Positions 42,270 through 54,104 of a stretch of 64,000 nt of DNA are shown piece by piece. Made by a program: the position numbers and the translations under genes. Source of the DNA: Amycolatopsis eburnea (lineage in GTDB: Bacteria > Actinomycetota > Actinomycetes > Mycobacteriales > Pseudonocardiaceae); contig NZ_RSEC01000008.1 of NCBI RefSeq assembly GCF_003937945.1, forward strand, positions 186,001-250,000, written 5' to 3'. A model generated the notes under the pieces. That model was given only the letters and a program-made list of their open reading frames with translations, was not told the DNA's origin and searched no databases. The first letter of the stretch is position 1. Each line of letters starts with the position of its first letter.

Positions 42270-42275
42270 ACCGTA
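42270..42275 (-). promoter_or_regulatory. -10 element TACGGT for the GT-C gene
   Basis: The minus-strand hexamer ends 7 nt before the ATG at 42262. It supports this start over the in-frame extension to 42328. Confidence 0.5.
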
Positions 42276-42343
42276 CCCCGCCCGTGATGCTTCCGTGATC
42301 TGAGCGGGGGGTCGGTGGTGCAGACCACAGTCCCCGGGGTGGG

Positions 42344-43219
42344 TCAGATGCCGTCGCCGCTGCCTTGGCCCTGGTGGCCTTGGCCTTGACCTTGGCCGCC
42401 GCGGAAGCCTGGGCCGCGGCCGTCCTGGTTGCCGCCGGGGCCGCTGTACTGGCGGTGGATGCCGGGCCGGCCGTCGCGGGGGCCGTGGTGGCTCGCGGCG
42501 GCGATCCCGCCGACGATGCCGCCGCCGACCAGGAGGCCGAGGACCCCGACCGCGACCAGCTGGGTGGCGCGGTGGCCGACGAAGCGCCGGAAGCCGCCCG
42601 GCTGGCGTGGGGCGGCTGGGGGTGGGGTCCAGGTGCCGTAGGACTGGCCGGGGCCGGGCTGGGAGAGCTGCGGGGTGGGTGGCGCCGGGGTGCCGGGCTG
42701 CGGTTGCGGAGGCTGCTGGCCGAGGACGGCGGTCTGGTCGGCTGCCGGGGTGGCGGGCTCGGCCGGGGCCGCCGCAGGCTGGGAGGGCGGCTGCTGGCCG
42801 GGCGCCGCCGAAGTTCCGGCTGCCGGGGCGGCAGATTCGCCCGGGGTCGCCGCGGGCTGAGACGGCGGCTGCTGAGCGGGCGCCGCCGGGGCCTGCGCGG
42901 TGCCGCCGTCGGCCGCCGGAGTGGCGGGCTGGGGCTGCTGGCCTGGGACCGCAGTCGGCTCGGCTGCCGGGGCGGCAGGTTCGCCCGGGGTCGCCGCGGG
43001 CGGGGACGGCGGCTGCTGGCCGGGCGCCGCCGAGGTTCCGGCTGCCGGGGTGGCGGGCTGGCCCAAGACCGCGGTCTGCTCAGCCGGGGCCGCCGCACCC
43101 GAAGCCGCCCCTGGCTGGGCGGGAGGTGCCTGGCCGGGCGCCGCCGAGGTGGTCGGCTGCTCGACGGTGGGCTGGTCGGCTCCCTGCGGAGCCTGCTCCT
43201 CGCGCGGCTGGTCGTTCAT
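42344..43219 (-). CDS. Pro/Ala/Gln repeat protein with one TM helix
   Basis: A 291-residue protein. Residues ~5-185 are degenerate repeats around APGQQPPSQPAATPGE and AAPAAGTSA. A basic segment (GGFRRFVGHRATQ) and one TM helix (about 212-235) follow, and then a Gly/Gln/His-rich tail. The layout (cytoplasmic low-complexity domain, TM, short outer tail) resembles DUF-type septation or wall-linker proteins, but no family is recognised. AGGAG ahead of the ATG fixes the start. Confidence 0.65.
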   Translation of the reverse strand: MNDQPREEQAPQGADQPTVEQPTTSAAPGQAPPAQPGAASGAAAPAEQTAVLGQPATPAAGTSAAPGQQPPSPPAATPGEPAAPAAEPTAVPGQQPQPATPAADGGTAQAPAAPAQQPPSQPAATPGESAAPAAGTSAAPGQQPPSQPAAAPAEPATPAADQTAVLGQQPPQPQPGTPAPPTPQLSQPGPGQSYGTWTPPPAAPRQPGGFRRFVGHRATQLVAVGVLGLLVGGGIVGGIAAASHHGPRDGRPGIHRQYSGPGGNQDGRGPGFRGGQGQGQGHQGQGSGDGI

Positions 43220-43329
43220 CGTCGCTCCTGTGGTCACGGGGACGGGCGCAGTGCCCGCCCCCACCACCTCAGGGTGCGCTCCTCAGCTGTGCGTCAGCTG
43301 AAACGAACCTGTCGATCCGCCATGAGACG

Positions 43330-44285
43330 TCACAGGTAGAACGCCAGGAACAGCGTGATCACCCAGGTCGCGCCGAGGACCTGGAGGATGCGGTCCTTGA
43401 GCGCGATCTCCTCCGGCTCGCCCGCGATGCCGCCGTCGACGTCGACCGCGTACCGCAGCACCGCCACCACGAACGGGACCATCGAGATGAGCGCCCACAC
43501 CGAGTTGTGCTCGGTCTGGCGGATCTCGAACGCCCACAGGCAGTACGACATGATCAGGATGGCCGCCGACGTCGCCCAGACGAACCGCAGGTAGCTGGCC
43601 GAGTACTTCTTCAGCGACGAGCGGATCTTCGCGCCGGTGCGCTCGAAGAGCATGATCTCCGCGTAGCGCTTGCCGGCGACCATGAACAGCGAACCGAACG
43701 CCGTGACCAGCAGGAACCACTGCGAAAGCGCGATCCCGCCCGCGACACCGCCGGCGATCGAGCGCATCAGGAAGCCCGAGCCGACGATGGCCAGGTCGAC
43801 CACCGGCTGGTGCTTCAGGCCGAAGCAGTAGCCGAGCTGGACGGCCTCGTAGACGCCCAGCACGATCGCGAGCTGCCAGCTGGCGAAGAACGACACGCCG
43901 AGGCCGGCCAGGAAGAACACGACCGCGGCCCCGTACGCGACGGGGACCGGCACGATGCCGGCCGCGATGGGCCGGTTGCGCTTGGTCGGGTGGGCCCGGT
44001 CGGCCTCGACGTCGATCGCGTCGTTGATCAGGTAGACCGAGCTCGCCGTCAGGGAGAAGGCCACGAAGGCGATGATCGCGTCGATCAGGAGACCGGTGCG
44101 GTCGGTCGACTTCGAGAACGCGAAGAACGGGGCCGCGAAGACCAGGACGTTCTTCACCCACTGGCGCGGCCGCGCCGTCTTGATGACGCCGCCCACCAGG
44201 CCGAAGCGACCGGGTGACGCGGTGGTCTCCGGCGTCTCCGTCGTCACGGCCGCTTCTTCGCTGGGGCGCTGCTCGGTCGTTTCGC

Positions 44286-44289
<4 letters not shown>
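43330..44289 (-). CDS. ubiA: Decaprenyl-phosphate phosphoribosyltransferase UbiA (Rv3806c-like)
   Basis: A 319-residue UbiA-fold enzyme with about nine helices. The first motif is YLINDAIDVEADRAHPTKRNRPIAAG (around 86-111, NDxxD). A second acidic loop near KRYAEIMLFERTGAKIRSSLKKYS is the pattern of DPPR synthase, not menaquinone UbiA. It transfers ribose 5-phosphate from PRPP to decaprenyl phosphate. Its start overlaps the phosphatase stop by 4 bp, giving the order ubiA-PAP2-glf as in M. tuberculosis. Confidence 0.93.
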
Positions 44290-48109
<3,820 letters not shown>

Positions 48110-48112
48110 TGC

Positions 48113-48152
48113 GCCCTCGTGGCCGCGGCGCCCCTTCCGCGGCCACGAGGGC
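48113..48152. terminator. Hairpin terminator after the DUF6541-like gene
   Basis: A perfect 16-bp inverted repeat has arms 48113-48128 and 48137-48152, just after the stop at 48109. There is no T-run; stem-only terminators are usual in this group. Confidence 0.8.
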
Positions 48153-48245
48153 CCCCGACCCCCCGGGGATCTCGGACGTCTGCAGGGAAGGACGCCCGAG
48201 GGACGGCAATCGGTTTCCCGATCACCCGGATGTCACTCGTTCGGC

Positions 48246-49127
48246 CTAGCGCAGCTCGGGCAGGACGTCGCTCGCGACCTGCTCCAGGACGGCCTCGCGG
48301 CCCTCGTACGGCGTCGACGAGCGCGGCCAGTGCGAGATCACGTCGGTGAAGCCCAGCTCGCCCGCCCGGCCCACCGCGTCGCGGAACGCCTCCACGCTGC
48401 TCAGCGAGAACACCGGCGACGAGTCCAGGTTGACGTACCGCTGGACGCTCGCCCGGTCGCGGCCCACCGCGTCCAGCCGCTGGTCGAAGACCTCGGTGAG
48501 CTGCTTGACGCCGGCCCACCACTCGTCGGCCGTCGTGCCGCCCTTGCCCGTCGTCACCCAGCCGGCACCGAAGCGCGCGGCGAGCGTCATCGTGCGCGGG
48601 CCGTTGGCCGCCACGACGAACGGCAGCCGGGGGCGCTGCACCGGGCCGGGCAGGTTGCGGGCCCCGCGGGCGCGGTAGTACTCGCCGTCGAAGTCGAACT
48701 TGTCGGTCATGAGCAGCCCGTCGAGCGCCTCGACGAACTCGGTGAAGCGGTCCACGCGCTGCTTCGCCGTCAGCTCGGGGGCGCCGAGGACCGCGCCGTC
48801 GTAGTGCAGGTGGTCGACGCCCGCGCCGACGCCGAGGACGAACCGGCCGTCGGAGACGTCGTCGAGGGTGATCAGCTCCCGCGTGAACGGCACGGGGTGC
48901 CGCGCGACCGGCGACGCGACGAACGTGCCCAGCCGGATGCGGGACGTCACCATCGCCGCCGCCGTGAGGGTCGGGACGGCGGAGAACCACGGCCCGTCGA
49001 CCAGGTTGCGCCAGCCCAGGTGGTCGTACGTCCACGCGTGGTCGAAGCCGTACTCCTCGGCGGCGCGCCACTTCGGCTCGGCGGCCCACCAACGATCTTC
49101 CGGAAGAATGACGATGCCTGCTCGCAC
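48246..49127 (-). CDS. LLM-class F420-dependent oxidoreductase-like protein
   Basis: A 293-residue luciferase-like TIM-barrel protein. It has EEYGFDHAWTYDHLGWR, RIRLGTFVASPVARHPVPFTRELITLDDVSDGRFVLGVGAG and PFVVAANGPRTMTLAARFGAGWVT, typical of the F420 group. Members oxidise or reduce small substrates with coenzyme F420 or FMN; the substrate is unknown. The GTG at 49127 is chosen for the -10 signal 8 nt upstream; the very long frame beyond it is a shadow of genes on the other strand. Confidence 0.88.
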   Translation of the reverse strand: MRAGIVILPEDRWWAAEPKWRAAEEYGFDHAWTYDHLGWRNLVDGPWFSAVPTLTAAAMVTSRIRLGTFVASPVARHPVPFTRELITLDDVSDGRFVLGVGAGVDHLHYDGAVLGAPELTAKQRVDRFTEFVEALDGLLMTDKFDFDGEYYRARGARNLPGPVQRPRLPFVVAANGPRTMTLAARFGAGWVTTGKGGTTADEWWAGVKQLTEVFDQRLDAVGRDRASVQRYVNLDSSPVFSLSSVEAFRDAVGRAGELGFTDVISHWPRSSTPYEGREAVLEQVASDVLPELR

Positions 49128-49135
49128 AATGCCGG

Positions 49136-49141
49136 ACGGTA
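49136..49141 (-). promoter_or_regulatory. -10 element TACCGT for the LLM gene
   Basis: The minus-strand hexamer ends 8 nt before the GTG at 49127, inside the 81-bp divergent gap with the HAD gene. Confidence 0.45.
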
Positions 49142-49208
49142 TCGGCAACCACCGACAGTCGCACGGACGGGGACGTGGCCACCCGAACGTGTCAGGGACA
49201 ATGGTGGG

Positions 49209-50024
49209 GTGGAGAGACCTCAGTTGATCGCGTCCGACGTCGACGGCACCCTGCTCGGCCCCTCCGAAACCCTGAGCGCCCGCACCATCGCGACCGTCCG
49301 CCGGGCGATCGACGCGGGTGTCCCGTTCGTGCTGGCCAGCGGCCGTCCGCCGCGGTGGATCGACCCGATCGCGAAGCCGCTCGAGCTGACCGGCTACGCC
49401 GTGTGCGCGAACGGCGCCGTCCTCTACGACTGCGGCCGCGAGGAGATCCTCGAAGTGCACGGCCTGCTGGCGCCCACGCTGCTGCACGACATCGCGCACG
49501 CCCTCGACAAGGCGCTGCCCGGCTGCCGGCTGGCCACCGAGCGGGTCAACACGGGCGCGATCGACCACGACCTGCGCACCTTCATGATCGAGCCCGACTA
49601 CCACAACCCGTGGGGCGACGGCGAAGGCCGGACCGGGCCGCGGGCCGAGGTGCTCGGCCACCCGGCGATCAAGCTGCTGGTCAGCCACCGCGGGATGGCG
49701 TCCGAGGAGATGGCCGAAGCGATCGACGCGCTGTTCGACCGCGAGGTGGACGTCACGTACTCGTCCTCGGGCGGCCTGGTGGAGCTGTCCGCGCACGGCA
49801 TCACGAAGGCGACCGGGCTGGCCGACGTCGCGCGGCGCCTGGACGTCGACCCCGAGCGGGTGATCGCGTTCGGCGACATGCCCAACGACGTCGAGATGCT
49901 GCGCTGGGCCGGCCACGGCGTCGCGATGGAGAACGGGCACCCGCAGGTGCTCGCGGTGGCCGACGAGGTCACCGGCCCGGCCGGTGAGGACGGCGTCGCC
50001 CAGGTCCTCGAGCGCTGGTTCTAG
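49209..50024 (+). CDS. HAD-superfamily phosphatase, Cof type
   Basis: A 271-residue HAD hydrolase: IASDVDGTLLG (motif I, nucleophile Asp), VLASGRP (motif II), a type IIB cap, then the Lys in KATG and motif IV VIAFGDMPNDVEML. Cof-type enzymes dephosphorylate sugar phosphates or nucleotides in the cytosol. GTG start; a -10-like GACAAT is 6 nt upstream. The end overlaps the PlsC gene by 4 bp. Confidence 0.9.
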   Translation: MERPQLIASDVDGTLLGPSETLSARTIATVRRAIDAGVPFVLASGRPPRWIDPIAKPLELTGYAVCANGAVLYDCGREEILEVHGLLAPTLLHDIAHALDKALPGCRLATERVNTGAIDHDLRTFMIEPDYHNPWGDGEGRTGPRAEVLGHPAIKLLVSHRGMASEEMAEAIDALFDREVDVTYSSSGGLVELSAHGITKATGLADVARRLDVDPERVIAFGDMPNDVEMLRWAGHGVAMENGHPQVLAVADEVTGPAGEDGVAQVLERWF

Positions 50025-50749
50025 CGGCGGTCGAGTTCGGCCGCTTCGGCCGGGGTCGGCGCCGTGCCGCCGAGGTGGGCGGGCAGCCACCAGCGTTCCT
50101 CGTCGGACGCGGGCTGGTCCGGGTACTCGGCCTGGGCGCGGTCGAGCAGCGCGCTCATCCGGGTGCGCAGCTCCTTCGTCACGACGTCCCAGTCGTCGCC
50201 CTTGGCCGGGTGCATCGGCTCGCCGATGAGGATCGAGATCGGCACGTGCCGGCGGGTCAGGTCCTTGGGCCTGCCCTTCGTCCAGAGCCGCTGGGTGCCC
50301 CACAGCGCCATCGGCACGACCGGGACGTCGGCCGCCGCGGCCATCCGGACGGCGCCGGACTTGATCTCCTTGACGGTGAACGACTGGCTGATCGTCGCCT
50401 CCGGGAAGACGCCGACGACCTCCCCGGCCTGCAGTTTCGCCAGCGCTTCGCGGTAGGAGCCCAGGCCGGCGGAGCGGTCGACGGAGATGTGGTGCATCCC
50501 GCGCATCAGCGGGCCGGCGATCTTGTTGTCGAAGATCTCCTTCTTCGCCATGAACCGCGTCAGCCGCTTCGCCGGGCGCGCGCCGAGGCCGCAGAAGATG
50601 AAGTCCAGGTAGCTGACGTGGTTGCAGGCGATGACCGCGCCACCGCGGCGCGGGATGTGCTCCGCGCCCTCGACCCGGATGCGGTTGTCGAGGACCCGGA
50701 ACATCGTCCGGGCCGCGGCGATCACGGGCGGGTACACGAAGTCGGCCAT
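50021..50749 (-). CDS. PlsC-type 1-acylglycerol-phosphate acyltransferase
   Basis: A 242-residue membrane-associated acyltransferase with NHVSYLDF (HX4D catalytic motif), the acceptor block GVFPEATIS, and VPVVPMALWGTQRLW. It adds an acyl chain to lysophosphatidate or a related acceptor. The ATG is preceded by a minus-strand TAACCT (50756-50761) at 6 nt, so it may be leaderless. It is 10 nt downstream of the membrane protein gene at 50759, possibly still in one transcript. Confidence 0.9.
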   Translation of the reverse strand: MADFVYPPVIAAARTMFRVLDNRIRVEGAEHIPRRGGAVIACNHVSYLDFIFCGLGARPAKRLTRFMAKKEIFDNKIAGPLMRGMHHISVDRSAGLGSYREALAKLQAGEVVGVFPEATISQSFTVKEIKSGAVRMAAAADVPVVPMALWGTQRLWTKGRPKDLTRRHVPISILIGEPMHPAKGDDWDVVTKELRTRMSALLDRAQAEYPDQPASDEERWWLPAHLGGTAPTPAEAAELDRR

Positions 50750-50755
50750 CGCGCC

Positions 50756-50761
50756 AGGTTA
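50756..50761 (-). promoter_or_regulatory. -10 element TAACCT for the plsC-like gene
   Basis: The minus-strand hexamer ends 6 nt before the ATG at 50749 and overlaps the stop codon of the upstream gene. Confidence 0.4.
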
Positions 50762-52204
50762 CGCGACCGTAGGTTTGTGGCGGCTGTTCAGCGGTGAAGG
50801 ACACACGGCCAGCACGACGGCCAGCAGGAGCGCGAACAACGCGACCGATTGGTGCTTGATGCCCTCGATGCCGTCACCCAGCGCCGCGGTGCCGAACTGC
50901 GTCAGCGAGACGGCGAGCAGGAACGCCAGCACCACGCCCAGCGGGTTCCGTCGCTGGATCCAGGCCCGGACCAGCACGAACAGCCAGATCGGCACCAGCG
51001 CGAACAGGCCGAGCGGGGCGAGCAGGCCGGTCAGCCACGACACGACCGGCACCCGGTGCTCCTGCGCGTGCGGCGCGAAGCCGGCCTCCTGGTCGAAGCT
51101 GCCGAGGTAGTCCGGGCGCGCGGTGAGCTGGTCGGTCGCGGCCCGGTTCAGGACTTCGAGGGCCCGGCCCGGGTGCGTCGCGAAGTAGCCGAGGACGTTC
51201 GGGCGGCTCATCAGCTCGCGGTAGCGCGGGTAGAGCGGGTCGATCCGGGCCGGGTGCGGGTGCCACCAGCCGTTGCCCGCGTACTGCTCGAACGACGGCG
51301 GCAGGCCGAGCGCGGCGAGGTCGGCCCGGGTGTCGTGCCTGCCGTCGACGATGTTCAGGAAGATCGAGTTGAACATGTTGATCTCGCGCGAGTCGTCGCC
51401 GGGGAACTCGGCGTACGTGCCGTCGGGGGCGAGCGCGGGTTCGACGCTCCGCTGCGCCGCCAGCGTGACGAGCCCGACGGCGCCGATGACCAGCACCGCG
51501 GCCGCCCACCGCTTGACCCCGCGCAGCGTGCCCGGCCGGACCAGCAGCACCGCGAGCGCGAGGATCGGCAGGATGATCAGCGTCTGGACCTTGGCGTTGA
51601 CCACCAGGACGCCGCCGGCGAACGTGACCGCCATGCCCGCGTAGCTCCACCGGCCTTCGCGCGCGGTCAGCAGCAGGCCGCCCACGGCGAGCAGCAGACC
51701 GAGGAACGCCGCGCCTTCGCCGAGGATCGCGGCGAAGTACCCGAAGAACGCCGAGTCCGCGACGACCAGCAGCAACCCCGCCGCGACCGCGAGCCGGACG
51801 CGCCGCGCGTACGGCAGGCCGAGCACGATCGCCGTGACGGCGGTCGCCGCGATGACGCTGCTCAGCAGGCCCAGCACGACCAGGCTGAGCGTCCCGGGGT
51901 GGCCGGCCAGCCCGCCGAGCCGGACGGCCAGGTCCGCGAGCCAGCTCTGCGTCAGCAGGTACGTCGGCCGGCACGGCGGCGTCCCCGGCGCGGGCGTGTA
52001 GGCGAGGTGGACGAACGCCTCCGGCAGGCCCTTCCAGGTGATCCCCGCGCCGCACAGCACGCGGCCGCCGTCGCCGTTGTTGGACATCGCGATCGGGCGC
52101 GGCACCAGGAACCGCACCACGAACAGGGCGAGCGACGCGCCGAACACCCCGATCCCGAGCCGCGTCTCGGCGGGCAGCCGCCGTGCCGGGGCCTCGAGCT
52201 TCAC
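50759..52204 (-). CDS. Polytopic membrane protein, unknown (paired with AftB-like)
   Basis: A 481-residue protein with about ten helices. A first outer loop (residues ~38-80, MSNNGDGGRVLCGAGITWKGLPEAF) is rich in Asp, Gly and Cys, and a large loop after the seventh helix (~270-370) follows. No family was recognised. The size and layout are GT-C-like, but an ExD/DxD pair in the first loop is not obvious. Its start overlaps the stop of the AftB-like gene by 4 bp, so the two are co-translated and probably work on the same lipid-linked sugar chemistry. Confidence 0.7.
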   Translation of the reverse strand: MKLEAPARRLPAETRLGIGVFGASLALFVVRFLVPRPIAMSNNGDGGRVLCGAGITWKGLPEAFVHLAYTPAPGTPPCRPTYLLTQSWLADLAVRLGGLAGHPGTLSLVVLGLLSSVIAATAVTAIVLGLPYARRVRLAVAAGLLLVVADSAFFGYFAAILGEGAAFLGLLLAVGGLLLTAREGRWSYAGMAVTFAGGVLVVNAKVQTLIILPILALAVLLVRPGTLRGVKRWAAAVLVIGAVGLVTLAAQRSVEPALAPDGTYAEFPGDDSREINMFNSIFLNIVDGRHDTRADLAALGLPPSFEQYAGNGWWHPHPARIDPLYPRYRELMSRPNVLGYFATHPGRALEVLNRAATDQLTARPDYLGSFDQEAGFAPHAQEHRVPVVSWLTGLLAPLGLFALVPIWLFVLVRAWIQRRNPLGVVLAFLLAVSLTQFGTAALGDGIEGIKHQSVALFALLLAVVLAVCPSPLNSRHKPTVA

Positions 52205-53832
52205 GAAGGACAGGGTACGTAGCGGAAGTCCGGGCCCTTGTCGAGGTCGGCGACCACGGACTTCGCCTGCTCCGCGCGCGGGTACACCGCGACCCAGTAC
52301 GGCGTGCCGACGCGGCGGAAGGTCGCGACCTCGTACTGGCCCGCGTACACCGGGTCGATGGCGCAGTGCTGGCGGTCGGCGTAGCCGCCGTCACCCGGCA
52401 CGGCGACGGTCGGGCGGCGGCCGTTGACGACGTAGTCGTAGTCGGTCGAGACCCCGCCCTCGTGGCGGCCTTCGCGGGCGATGTGGTCGTCGGTGCGGCC
52501 GAGGACGTCGATGATGAGCAGCTGACTACCGTGCGCCGCGAGCGCGCCGGGCGCGCTGCCGCTGACCACGGACCCCGGCGGCAGGTACTCGCCGAGCCAG
52601 CCGCCGATCTCGGCGAGCTGGGTGCCGTTCGCGCGCCAGTCGCGCACGCGGTCGAGCATCTCGGGGCTGAACACCGACACGAGCACCGCGATCCCGGCCA
52701 GCCCGCAGGCGGCCACCGGGACCAGCCGCGTCCCGACGGCCGGTTTGGCCTCCACGGTGAGCACGCCGTACGTCGCGACGGCGGCGACGGCCAGCAGCGG
52801 CGGTACCGGGGCGAGCAGCCGCCACGCCGGGCCGGGGTCGCCGCCGATCAGCACCGCGGCCGCCGCCAGCGCGAGCGCCGTCGCGAACAGCAGCCAGATC
52901 AACGCGCGTGCCTCCCCCGCGCCGCCGCGGCGCAGCACGAGCGCGACCGCGGCGACCAGCCCGAGCAGCAGGAAACCCTGGTGCGCGAGCGCGAACCCGG
53001 ACAGGTACGGCCAGCCGGTGCCGACCGTCGAGCCGACCCCGGCGCCGAGCTTCGCGGCCAGCGGCGCGGGCAGGTAGTGCTGGTAGAACGTCATCCGCCA
53101 GGCCAGCCGCGGGATCAGGAACACCAGCGCGCCCAGCAGGTAGCCGACCGGCGCCCACCAGCTGTGCTGCTTCTTCGCGGCGGCGACGGCCAGCCACAGA
53201 CCGCCCAGCGCGGCCACGACGAGCCCTTCCGGGCTGGTCATGACCGCGAACGCCACCAGCACCCCGGCGACGACCGGGCGGCGCGCGGCGAGCGAGTAGC
53301 CGACGGCGAGGACGAGCAGCACGAACAGCGGGACCTCGGAGCCGGACGGCCCGTAGACGGCCAGGCCTCCGGCGCTCGCCGTGAGCACCGCGGCGGCGAC
53401 GCCGATCGCGGCACGCGGCTCGGTGCCCTCCGGGGTGGCCGCCGCGACGATCCGGTTGACCAGGAAGTAGGCCAGTAGCACGCAGCCGAGCGTGGCGGCG
53501 ACCCCGAACACGACGGCGGTCGTGTCGACCTCGGCGCCGAACGCGGCCCGCGGCAGGGCGATCAGCACCAGCCAGAAGAAGTTCGTGTAGCCCTCGACGC
53601 GTTCGCCGGGGTTGAAGACCGGCCCGTTGCCGTCGGCGATGTTCTGCGCGTACCGGAAGGACACCAGCGCGTCCTCGGTGACGGTCGCGAACAGCAGCTG
53701 GTGGAGCAGCGAAAGGCCGAGGGTGAGCGCGAGGACCGTGCCGCGCCAGCCGCGTTCGGCGTCGAGGCGGGTCCAGGACAGGACGACGATCGCGGCGAGG
53801 ACGAGCCACGCCACCACGACCGCGTAGACCAC
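52201..53832 (-). CDS. AftB-like arabinofuranosyltransferase (GT89 type)
   Basis: A 543-residue GT-C protein. TVTEDALVSFRYAQNIADGNGPVFNPGERVEGYTNFFW in the first outer loop is the AftB hallmark (acidic residues plus GERVEGYTN). About ten helices follow, and then a C-terminal outer domain. AftB (Rv3805c) caps arabinan with beta-1,2-linked arabinofuranose from decaprenyl-phospho-arabinose. The usual DD of the motif is ED here. GTG start with AGGGGG upstream; first gene of a two-gene operon. Confidence 0.8.
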   Translation of the reverse strand: MVYAVVVAWLVLAAIVVLSWTRLDAERGWRGTVLALTLGLSLLHQLLFATVTEDALVSFRYAQNIADGNGPVFNPGERVEGYTNFFWLVLIALPRAAFGAEVDTTAVVFGVAATLGCVLLAYFLVNRIVAAATPEGTEPRAAIGVAAAVLTASAGGLAVYGPSGSEVPLFVLLVLAVGYSLAARRPVVAGVLVAFAVMTSPEGLVVAALGGLWLAVAAAKKQHSWWAPVGYLLGALVFLIPRLAWRMTFYQHYLPAPLAAKLGAGVGSTVGTGWPYLSGFALAHQGFLLLGLVAAVALVLRRGGAGEARALIWLLFATALALAAAAVLIGGDPGPAWRLLAPVPPLLAVAAVATYGVLTVEAKPAVGTRLVPVAACGLAGIAVLVSVFSPEMLDRVRDWRANGTQLAEIGGWLGEYLPPGSVVSGSAPGALAAHGSQLLIIDVLGRTDDHIAREGRHEGGVSTDYDYVVNGRRPTVAVPGDGGYADRQHCAIDPVYAGQYEVATFRRVGTPYWVAVYPRAEQAKSVVADLDKGPDFRYVPCPS

Positions 53833-54104
53833 CCGTCCCCCTCACGTCGTCCCCCGCGCCCCGCCCGGCCGGGCGGCACCGCCAGGTTATCGGCCACCGG
53901 CGGCGGTGCGTTTCCTTCGGTTTACCCCGGGCGATCGAAAAGACCGAAGATCGCCTACTCCGCGTTAGTCAATCAAGGAGATTCACTCGTCAATATAACC
54001 CGATCGGGTGGCACACTCGACGGTCGAAGTGACGTCGCCGAATTGCCGGATCGGACTCCTCACCCCGCGCCGCACGAGCGATCTTCGTCGGCTTAGTCTC
54101 CACC

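Noticed and set aside
48246..50804. Single long minus-strand gene of 852 codons
   Set aside because: Only the last 293 codons resemble a protein family (LLM oxidoreductase). The rest is antisense to the HAD gene and out of frame with the PlsC-type gene.
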